Below, piece after piece: positions 35,798 to 45,730 of a stretch of DNA of 64,000 nucleotides. The stretch comes from Ulota crispa (lineage: Eukaryota; Streptophyta; Bryopsida; Orthotrichales; Orthotrichaceae). The stretch lies in assembly GCA_963920765.1 (NCBI GenBank), contig OY987243.1, forward strand, positions 36,641,060 through 36,705,059, given 5' to 3'. Under the pieces are notes generated by a model. The model made no database searches and had not been told where the DNA came from. It saw only the letters and a list, made by a program, of their open reading frames with translations. Within the stretch, counting starts at the first letter, position 1; each line of letters begins with the position of its first letter. The translations under genes and the position numbers were made by a program.

Positions 35798-37820
35798 ACT
35801 CAGCCAGCCTCTGTTCTAACTTAGGGCTGAAGCACTGAAGCAGTAACTAGTTGCACCACACATGTCGTCGTTTCAGGATCATCGGCGGGAACTTGGACTT
35901 TTCCGCAAAATCGCGGGAAAAGATCAATTAAAAAAGTAATTTGTATTTTACGGAGACTCCGGAGGCCAAACTCATCGGCTGCCGGCATCCGATGCTCGCT
36001 CCACTGCTAAGCTTAAGTTATGCTACATTTGGAAAATCTCTCTCACTCTCAACGTGACGCCCTTCCCACCTGAGAGGAAGGTGCAATTTACAGGTTTGTA
36101 AGGTAGACTAATCTGTGCGTAATTTTTACTTCCAAGCCTGACCCCCGTTTTTAGGGACTCTGGGAGTGGAGGAGAGTCAGGAGACCGGGTTATGTGGCTG
36201 GCTCTAGGGTTTAGCCGATCTTCTTATGCTTCCCGGTCCTTGGCTGGATCATTGGTTGTGAGCATCTTCGTGGAGTGGAGCGTTTTCATGGTGCGCTTCG
36301 CTGACCTGGTACCACTACTACGCTTCACCTTTTTGGATCGGTTGTGTTTTCGCTTACCTCGCTTTGCACTTCCGGACCTTTATTGCACTCTATCCAGTGC
36401 GCTCCGTAGGTGTGGTACAGCTCGTTTCCTAGATCTCCCGCATTGGCGTGTTCCTTGGTTTGTGTGAATGGAGAGTGGAAGACTAGAGGTCTGTGCTGCC
36501 TTATCGCCTGTATAAGCACCCAAGGTATTCTCTGAGAGTTGGAAGAAGGGATGTGATAAAGCGGCTATAAGAATGCTAGTTCATGTTTTTGCTGCTGTGC
36601 ATATCCACCTTCAGCGGTGGACTGAGGTAGCGGCAATGGAGTATTTCATTGCTGATGACCAGATTGTGGCGTGACTTTTATTTTGAATGGTGCCTTCCTA
36701 GTGTCGAAGCATATTTCTGCTGTGCTTTCCCCGATGAGGCGCGTCTCAGTTTGGTAGTGTCGTTGTAATCTGCCCTTCCTCCTTCCTTTTAATTCAATCA
36801 ATGTTTTCCATTGACGAACATTAGCCTCAACCCCTTCACTGGTAGTACCGATAGAAGCCTGACTGGAGTACTTTGTACGAGAAATCGATTCTAGAAGCTG
36901 AACTAGTTCGCCAGAGATAACATCGCGCCTCCACTCACCGTAAAGTGAGTCACTTTCGCTACAGTGTTTCTAGACGCGGTTTTGCTTCATCCAGTATGTT
37001 TTTACCTTAGAATGATAGGATCTCTTGGGCTAAGATGTGTCCAGAAATTAGGAAATCCGGAGTAGACTAGTAGCTTCAGTAACGTTAATCATGTATAGAG
37101 TTCGTGGTATCGACGAAAGTACAGAAGTTTCTTCACCAGGGATGTTTTTGAGATTGGACGGGGATTTTTTTTCACAAGGCATAAATGCGTACTTCATGAT
37201 TCTTTGCAGGCTTTTTTTCTCTTCACCTGTAGAGATTTCAGAGAACGATCCCTCATGAGCTTGCTATTGACTGGTACTTGGTGTGCGCCGTTTGTCATGT
37301 GCACGTCGAAGTTTTCGTCTTACAATCCGGTCTATGAAAGCATCTCGATTTGCAGTAGAATTTGACATGTAGCAGGGCCACCTTCATGTAGATACTTACC
37401 ATATATTTTCATGTTCCATGATGGCGAAAACAGTTGGGAGAGGCTACAGTGCAATTGCATCGGAAGGAACACGTCTGAGTTAAAAATATTATTGCGTTCC
37501 TCCGGCGAATGGTAAGAAGTTGAGGATAGTGGAGGTAAATACTGAACATACAACAAACTCGCCTACGTTGTAAGGAATCTGTCTTTTCTTGTACATTTTC
37601 TTATTGCTTACTGCCATGCATATCGAAGTACATGGTTTAGTAATTTCGTAGGTGACAAGTTCATCATATCTGCTCTTTGAGCTTCAGCTGCTTGCTGAAC
37701 CTGCGCAGGAATTCCAACGACGACATATTTCACGATTACAATATGCTATTTCCCACGAATTTTCCAATTTCGCAAGTGCAGTAAGCTTGTATTTGGATGT
37801 CAAGTCAAATATGAGCAGTC
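35798..37820. other. region upstream of the TPX2 gene
   Basis: GC-richer, non-repetitive DNA leading into the plus-strand ATG at 37821. It probably holds the promoter and a long, possibly intron-containing 5' leader; a CT-rich stretch lies at 36038-36052. No coding sequence is supported: the 91-codon plus frame at 36.2-36.5 kb and the 74-codon minus frame at 37.3-37.6 kb show no domain. I cannot place a TATA box or transcription start. Confidence 0.35.
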
Positions 37821-39360
37821 ATGGAATCGAAAGGCGCGACGGACATGATTATTCGTAACCGTAATTACAATATCAAACCTGCACACGTTGTCGATGGCCA
37901 TGATACTGAAGAAGACAACGATTTTCCTGAGTTCGAGTTTCCAGTCAGTAATGGTGTGAGTACGTTAGATGCGTGGAAAGCTGTGTCAACAGGAGGGCAA
38001 GCTCTGCAAGCAGGTAGTGGCAATAGTACCTGGGCTTTTCTTCAGCCGGGGGGTTTATTTAGTGATGAGTCTCCAAAGAAGATGCCACCTGCGGCTCGCA
38101 GCAAAAACGCAGACACGGCACCAGACCCGAACCCATTCTTCCCATGCGTGTCCGTCGAACCCGCTCCGAAACAGTTGTCACCGTTGGCCACATTCAAGCA
38201 TTTGGAATTAGGTCTTAAGAACGGGACCGAGGATGCGGTAGAGAAATCCTCAGGTGATGACATGGCAGCAGTGCCTTCAACTCCGACAGGGAAGAGTTCA
38301 GGCATCAAAATTAGGGTTGCAAATGACTCGGTAGCGTCAGCAGTGCCGTCCACTCCAACCAGGAAGAACCTGAGTGCCATTCGAAAAGTGTCGAGCGACT
38401 CGGCAACTATGCCTGCAACTCCGACTGGGAAGAGACTTGGCAACTACTCCAAAGTGACGAAGATACAGGCTGATGCAGCGAGAGCTCCTGAGCGGGTGAA
38501 GGCTGGTACGTGGAGTGCAAGTGCTGTTTCGGGGAAGACATCAAGTGGTGTCAGGAATCATGTCCTCACAAGCCCGAGAGTGAGAGAGGAGCTCGGTCGA
38601 GCCCTCTCACCCACTCTAGACCGAAGAAGCCTTGCAAGTCCAAGACGTCTGTTGCCTGAGCGCTCCAGATCACCCCTTCCTTCCTCAACGCCAGATCGAG
38701 TCAACTCTGGCGGTAGTCGGTCTATCTCCCCGAGCCCGAGAAGTAGCACTCCCACAAGACGTCCGAGTACTCCACGCTCAATATCACCCGTGCCATCTCC
38801 TCGGCAGGATCAGAATTCCGCAGCGTCGAAGGAGCAATGGCAACTGAGTAGTACCATGCGATCTGCTTCGATGCCAAGCTATCCAAGATACATCACTCCC
38901 ACACGAGCGGCATCGTTGAAAGCTGTGAAATCGCCTCAAACTCCTACCGGGACTGCAGTGAAAGAGTGGCAATTATCTCCAGCCTCTGAAGCTACAACGC
39001 CTCGAAGCGACCCTGTTGTTAAGAGAGCTACCAAGCTTGACACACCCGTGGCAAAGATTACAGCGGACGAGGAGGGTCTTCCTACATTGAAGGTCAGGAC
39101 TTCTCCACCTCTAACGCAGCCGACGGGGTTCAACTTCAAGAGTGATGAAAGGTCGGAGAAGCGGCGGATTTTTATTCTAAGCTTGAGGAAAGGATGAAGG
39201 CCAAGGAGGAGGAAAGAGACGCCTCGATGCGAAAGCCCAGGAAGATAAGGAGGCGCAGTTGAAAGAGTTGCGGAAGAATTTAGGTTATAAAGCCAATCCG
39301 GTGCCCAGATTTTACCAAGAGCCCCCGCCTGTTCCAGTGGAGTTCACGAAGTCCCCCCAC
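37821..39360 (+). CDS. TPX2-domain microtubule-associated protein (WVD2-like), cut by assembly gap
   Basis: From ATG at 37821 an open frame gives about 450 residues of basic, Ser/Pro-rich, probably disordered sequence. It has a recurring TPTGK/R motif (three copies near residues 150-210, another near 375), and clustered SP/TP sites. It then enters a TPX2 C-terminal-type domain: FNFKSDERSEKRR, then in other frames DFYSKLEERMKAKEEE and KELRKNLGYKANPVPRFY followed by EPPPVPVE. That order is typical of plant WVD2/WDL proteins, which bind and bundle cortical microtubules. Two net -1 frame shifts, at about 39167 and about 39215-39228, break the domain, and the 200-N gap removes the end. Because the domain is otherwise well conserved beside a gap, sequencing error is as likely as decay. 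The TPX2 family call is firm; the exact subfamily is inference. Confidence 0.75.
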
Positions 39361-39560
39361 NNNNNNNNNNNNNNNNNNNNNNNNNNNNNNNNNNNNNNNN
39401 NNNNNNNNNNNNNNNNNNNNNNNNNNNNNNNNNNNNNNNNNNNNNNNNNNNNNNNNNNNNNNNNNNNNNNNNNNNNNNNNNNNNNNNNNNNNNNNNNNNN
39501 NNNNNNNNNNNNNNNNNNNNNNNNNNNNNNNNNNNNNNNNNNNNNNNNNNNNNNNNNNNN
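39361..39560. other. assembly gap (200 N)
   Basis: A run of exactly 200 N, probably a fixed-size scaffold gap of unknown true length. It separates the TPX2 gene from retroelement sequence, so adjacency of the two is not proven. Confidence 1.
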
Positions 39561-42500
39561 AGGGATACCATGTGCAGAGGCCGGTAAGGGGCTTAGGGGT
39601 ACAGAGCCCGGTAAGCCAATGAAAGGTACCGGGCTCGTTACAAGAAACTTAATTGTTCCAATGCACTCTTTTGTGTCAGCGGCCGCTTTTCGTTTTTCGG
39701 CGAAAGATGCGGAGATTTATACACTTGATATTTCCAAAGTGAGAAAGTGAGTCTTCTAGTACAAAGAATCTTCAATTCCAAAAGAATACCGCGACTGAGT
39801 GAGCTTTTAGTGAGCAGGCATCAAAGAGTTGCCAAAACACGACGTGGCGGACATGAAGATTGAATTCAAGCTAGTCAGAGCCACAAAATACTGGTCTCCA
39901 ACCTATGTCATTGGCGGAATTAGAAAGCTTCGCAAGTATTTAGAAGAAAATTTGGGAATGGATGGATTCGACAGTCCAAATCCGGTATTGACACCAAATG
40001 TATTTGCCAAGAAGAAAGATGGTTCCATCAAAGTTTGCGTGGATTATCAAAATTTGAATAAAGTCACAATCCGAAATTGCTACCCGTTACCCCTTATTTC
40101 AGAGCTCATAGACCGGTTGGTGGAAGCAAAGATTTTCACTAAACTGGATATAAGACAGGCGTACCACCGAGTGCGGATGGCATTGAGATATGAGTTTAAA
40201 ACGGCATTCAAAATACGGTATGGGTTGTTTGAGTATTTAGTGATGCCTTTTGGATTAACCAATGCGCCTGCCCAATTTCAATCTTACATGCAGGAGATCT
40301 TTGGAAATCTATTGGACATTTCTGTAGTAATATATTTAGACGACATCCTCATTTTTTCAAAAGATCTAGAAGAACATGTACGAGTCGTGCGAGAAGTTCT
40401 TCAACAATTGGAGAAACATGGACTTTATGCCAAGGAATCAAAGTGTCAGTTTCATTGTTAATCCGTTGAGTTTTTAGGAATGGTAGTGTATGCTAAAAGG
40501 TTGGAAATGTGCCAGGACAAGGTTCAAACCATTAAAGATTGGCCCACACCAAAAACCGTGAAGAAAGTACAAGCATTCCTTGGCTTTGCCAATTTTTATT
40601 GGCGTTTTATATGTGATTATTCTAGGATTGCCGCTCCCCTTATCATGCTAACAAAAAAGGATAAAAAATTAGAATGGACCATAGAAGTGGACCCGGCTTT
40701 CATGAAACTTCAATCAAGATTTCTCCAAACATTGGTATTGCTCCACCCTAATTTTGTAAACCCTTCATTGTAGAGGCGGACGCATCCGATGTGGCAATAT
40801 GAGCTATTCTTTTGCAGCACGGGGATGATGGGCATCTCCACCCTTGTGCGTTCTGTAGTTCAAAGATGTCTTCAGCAGAACAAAACTATAATATCTATGA
40901 TAAGGAGCTCTTAAGTATAATTTTGGCGTTTCAAAACCAACGGGTATATTTGGAAGGATCACCGCATCAAACCCGGATATTCTCGGACCATAAAAATTTG
41001 AAGTATTTTCTTACTACAAAACAATTAAATTGACGCCAAGCTCAATGGTCTGAATTCCTATCTGCTTTTAACTTTGAAATTCACCACCGGGCAGGATTAC
41101 TAAATGGAAGGGCAAACACTCTTTCTAGACATGTGAATGTCACCAAATGACAAAATAAAGAAAATCGATCCTTACTGTGATTGGCTGCGCTTGAGTCTCA
41201 TGAACCGGTATGGGCGGATGTACAGATTATAGAACAACTTAAGACAGCGTTGCAAGAGGATGTCACATTACAACCACTATTGTCATTTTTAAAAAAGACA
41301 ATTCCAAGCAACCTCCCTAAGATATATGCCAACGACTTCAAGGATATACGTTGGATGATGGAATCTTTCACTTTAAAAATTTGATATATATATCAGACGA
41401 TGAGGAACTCAAGCGGCAAATTTTGCGATCTTGGCATGATGCACCAACCGCGGGACACCAAGGGAGAGCTAAAACTTTGGATTTGGTTAGCCGAATTTTT
41501 TATTGGCTCACATTACGCCGCTATATTCACCGGTACGTTGAGGGATGTGACTTGAATCAACGATTGAAATCAACTCACCATCCTAGATGTAAACTAATGC
41601 AACCCATTCTGACTGGTCATGCACCGTGGAAAAGAATTTTTACCGATTTTATAGTAAAATTATCAAATAGCAGTGGACATGACTCTATCATGGTAGTGGT
41701 CAATAAAAACACAAAACTAGGCCACTTTATTTCTACAAAGGAAACGGTTACCTCCAACAAGACCGCTTCATTATATCTACATAATATTTGAAAGCTTCAT
41801 GGCATACCAGAGGAGATAATTTCGGATCGTGGGCCAGTTTTTGTCTCTAAGTTTATGAGAAGACTTTGCGAATTCCTTAGAATTTGGCCATCTCCAACCA
41901 CGGCTTTTCATCCTTAGGCGGACGGGCAAACTGAAAGGGTAAATCAAGTGCTTGAGCAATTTCTTTGAATTTTCATTACAACTCAGCAAGATGATTGGGC
42001 CGATCTCCTCCCAATAGCGGAATTTGCGCATAACAACGCAAGTCATTTTGCAATAGGGTTCTCTCCTTTCTATGCCACTTATGATTATCATTCGGCATTT
42101 TTGGTTTCTACACCAACCACGTCTACAGTGCCTGCGGCGGAGGACCGAGTGTAACACCTACAACAAGTCTACAAAGAACTTAAGGTCATGATAAAAATTG
42201 CAGAGGAAAACGCTAAATGCAACTATGATTGCGGGGTACAATTACAACCAACATTTTAAATAGGCGACAAGGTTCTTCTTCGGCACGATAATATAACAAC
42301 AACGGAGTCGTCTTGGAAACTGGTCCCAAAGTTTTTGGGACCATTTACAGTAATTGCTAAACTCTCCGATATTGTTTATTGCTTACAATTACCAAAAACA
42401 TTGCAGATTCATGATGTGTTCCATGTCTTTTTGCTTGAAAAATATCGTCATGATTCCATTCCGGGACGACGCCAATTACCACCCCCACCGATTACCACTC

Positions 42501-42898
42501 CTGATGAAGATGTTGAGTGGGAAGTCCACAAAGTTTTTAATTCACGGATTTTTGGTCGGGGAAGAAGATTGCAATATCTAGTCTCTTGGGAGGGCTACGG
42601 ACCAGAAAAGAATTCTTGGGAGCCGGTGGCGAATTTAGAAAATGCACCACTAGCGGTGGTAAAGTTTCATAAGAAGCACCCCGGGACGCCAGCACCGAAC
42701 CGTAAGAAAACTCTACCTAAGAAAGGGGATAATGTTACAAACTAATTCATAATGACGGTTATGTTGGTTAGAGGTTGGTTGTCCTTCCTCTTTCCTTCTT
42801 AAACCAACTGAGGAGGTTTGTTCCTCACTTGATATTTTGCTTAATACAATGAAATACTTTCAATGTCACCTTTGCGTCTTTTAGTGTTTGTTTCTACA
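39561..42898 (+). mobile_element. Ty3/gypsy chromovirus remnant (broken, 5' part missing)
   Basis: A fossil LTR retroelement of the Metaviridae, chromovirus branch. Parts in order: end of the protease/linker region (about 39.56-39.83 kb); reverse transcriptase (about 39.88-40.46 kb) with recognisable KKDGS, FTKLDIRQAYH, MPFGLTNAPAQFQ and YLDD segments; RNase H (about 40.70-41.03 kb); integrase (about 41.40-42.30 kb); and a C-terminal chromodomain (about 42.51-42.69 kb; YLVSWEGYG, SWEP, NLENAP). A purine run at about 42716-42729 is followed by TGTTACAAAC at 42733, a likely 3' LTR start. An end near 42898 is only a guess, since no 5' LTR is visible. The coding region carries at least half a dozen breaks and is old. 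Gag and the 5' LTR are absent or hidden by the gap. Confidence 0.9.
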
Positions 42899-45730
42899 TT
42901 AGGTTATGATCTCAAAATAGGAAAGGAATGTCGATTCTTGATCTTGTATCGTAATACTAAATAAAAAAAATTTAGTAAAGGAAATGGCAAATTTTGAAGA
43001 ATTTTAAATTACTTGGAGGTTAGCTAACATTCAATGTGATGTTTCTCAACCAATGTCCAAACCAAACAAAATTTACAAAAAAATACAATTTTTTTGAAAT
43101 TGTGCCCCTCTTTGTAATTATTTTGAAAATGCGCCCCTATCTGTAATATTTTACGTTTTCATGCCCCTATTTGTAATTTCCCCTAGTAAAAATATAAAAC
43201 AAAGCATGATTACAACATAAGAAAATCTCCCAAATAGACACACAAGACTTGATTTGACAAAAAATGCTAAGGCAAGGAAATTACCTTTACCAAATACTAA
43301 CCTTGGTTGCTTAAAAAAATAAAATGCCAATTTAGGTGAAGTGCTAGTGGCTCCTAATACTCCTATGTTAATTAAGAGTCATGTCCTTCATGCGTGTTTG
43401 AGATGAAATTGGATCTAATGTGATATAGCCCTAGACATCAAGTCATGTGACATCTCTTTGGTTCAACTTTGTTGCCACCTGAAAAATATTGTGATAATCA
43501 AAAAATGCACAAAAACAATAGTTAAATGAATTTTTTTGTATATCATTTGCTAACACCTCGTAGAAAGAAAAAAAAATCTACAATTTTGCATGCGATTAAA
43601 TTCTTAAAACTAATAAGTAAAACTCTCTTCTCTTTCCTTCTGGTTGGTGTTGTGTCATGTCTAAATAATTATGGATATGCAGGCAAAGTTGGATTGTATA
43701 TCACCATAGTGATGAGATTGTGATATAATGCATACCATCTGAATCTAAACTCTCCAAATATGACTACCCTGTTGTTTAAGAATCTCTTGAGAGTAAAAAA
43801 AACATTAAAAAAACCTCCAAACTTTCTTCAAATGGTAACATGGTTTTTATTCCTAGAATTTAAACTATCTATAATTTTCTTGATAAAGCCTTGTGATTCT
43901 TTAATTTCTTATGGATGAAACTGACCATTGATGTAGTCATCTTTTGTATGTTTAATTCAATGCATTGTTTTTTTTACATCTTAATGATAACGATCCAAAA
44001 AAATATAAAAACTATCAATTTTGAGTGTTGTATTCATAAAAAGTAATACATTCAAATGTGATGTTATTTTAAATGGTGGTATAATTTAACCACGTAGACA
44101 AAAGATTTTTTGTTGTTTATGCCAATACACTAGAAGAAAACACTGTCCTAAACGACTGGTTCAAGACGACTCAAATGTCCTAAACAACTATACAATGACT
44201 CAATTATAGTCATTTAGGCATTTGCAATCATCTTGAACTAGTCGTTTAGGACAAGATTTCTTCTAGTGATAGATTATTTCAATATGTATATGCTTCCATT
44301 TAAATTACTATGCTTCTCAAGGTTGTGAAAATTTTGACCAACATTTTTTTGAAGTTGTCAAAATGTCACTTCTGACGTTCTTATGTTAGGTGACATTTTT
44401 ATTTATGAGTTGTTTATGAAACAATTCACTTCCAAGTTGAAATACAAGTTCACTCTTTAGTTTCCATGTAATTGGTGAAATCAATTTACAACATACGGTG
44501 AAACTAATACTTGTAACTTGTGCCATCCTTGATTGCTATGTTCTTTTTTTTACAAATCATATCTGTACATAACCATATATTAAATGAATGTTTAGTACTG
44601 AAAGAATTATCATACTTGTTAGTTGGCAATTTAGCATTAGTTTCAACTTCTGTTATTCTAACTTTGACTAAACTTTGATTGCTTGTTTTAAAACAACATC
44701 TAATGAGTATATTCTTTATTGATTGTCAACGTTTCAATAGCTTCAGAAATTTTAATAGAAAGAAGCTCTCCATAAATGAAACACTATATTGTCAAGGAGG
44801 AAATTAAAAGTAAAATTTTGTTTATGAAGATTGTGTAAAAACCACTAATTGCCACATTATGTTGCACAAATTTATATGACAAATGTTCAAAGACTATTAA
44901 AAATCTAATTTGTATGTTGTTTGAGATGCTAAATAGGTAATGTTACACAAAAATTAAAGAATAAATTCAACTCAATTGTTTCTCGATGAGGCTACCTATG
45001 CCCTTGTGACGTGTATGATCAAACTTCCATCAATCAATTCTTCAGTCAAATGATTAGAGTTGTGCTTTTATTAAACCTACATTGCTATAAGATATAAAAT
45101 TTGACTCGAAAGGTAAAAAGAAGAACAAGATATGCATTGAAAGGAATGAAGAAAAGAATCAACTACACGCAAAAAAAATTTTAATGCACTTTCATCCTTG
45201 TATTGCATTGCAGTGCTCACAATAAGTGCAAATTGAGAACCAATGTAAACTCTATTGTATTTTGCCAAGCAACTCTTGCATCTATACTCGGAAACAAATT
45301 GATCAATTGCCAATCATTCAACAAATGATCAACACTTCATGTCCTTTACATGAAACACCACGTTATTCACCAAGCTTATTAATGCACACTCCATAATCTG
45401 CAAGACCTGGGTACATGACCTGCAAGACCTGGGCACTTAGAGGAATGAGAAGATTACGCGACATAATGCCAAGGGTTTATAAATTTATCCTATTAATGAA
45501 TAATTCCTCTGACTGTTAGGCAGCATTCACAAACTGGGCAAAATGTTGAAGAACTTCTACCAATTTTCTTGTACAGGTATAAGAGAATTTGAACACTGAT
45601 GTTAAATCATAAATTTTATCACAAATAGCAGTGTTTTTTGTCAGCCACTTGAGATACTTAAGAATATCACATATGGGATCAACGGTGTAAACCCTAAACC
45701 CAACCAGTAGGAGAGGGGACTTGCAAGGAG
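42899..45730. other. unassigned AT-rich DNA
   Basis: Three loose direct copies of a GCCCCTATTTGTAATTTT-like motif lie at about 43105-43190, ending in CCCCTAG; they resemble one terminus of a Mutator-like element whose partner was not found. A CACTA MITE lies at 44.13-44.27 kb. Two copies of CTGCAAGACCTGGG lie at about 45399 and 45420. The final part is probably downstream of the cyclin gene. No gene is supported. Confidence 0.4.
44125..44271. mobile_element. CACTA-type MITE 2
   Basis: The element, 44128-44268, starts CACTAGAAGAAAACACTGTC and ends GACAAGATTTCTTCTAGTG, with ATA on both sides (44125-44127 and 44269-44271). GTCCTAAACGACT is inverted near both ends and is shared in diverged form with MITE 1. 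141 bp. The 3-bp duplication and CACTA ends fix the superfamily. Confidence 0.9.

Noticed and set aside
36192-36467. 91-codon plus-strand frame ahead of the TPX2 gene
   Set aside because: No domain, different frame and no supported splice link to the coding exon; more likely 5' leader or intron sequence.
39197-42898. Retroelement inserted into the TPX2 gene
   Set aside because: The junction is the 200-N gap and no TPX2 sequence was found on the far side of the retroelement, so insertion cannot be separated from a scaffold join.
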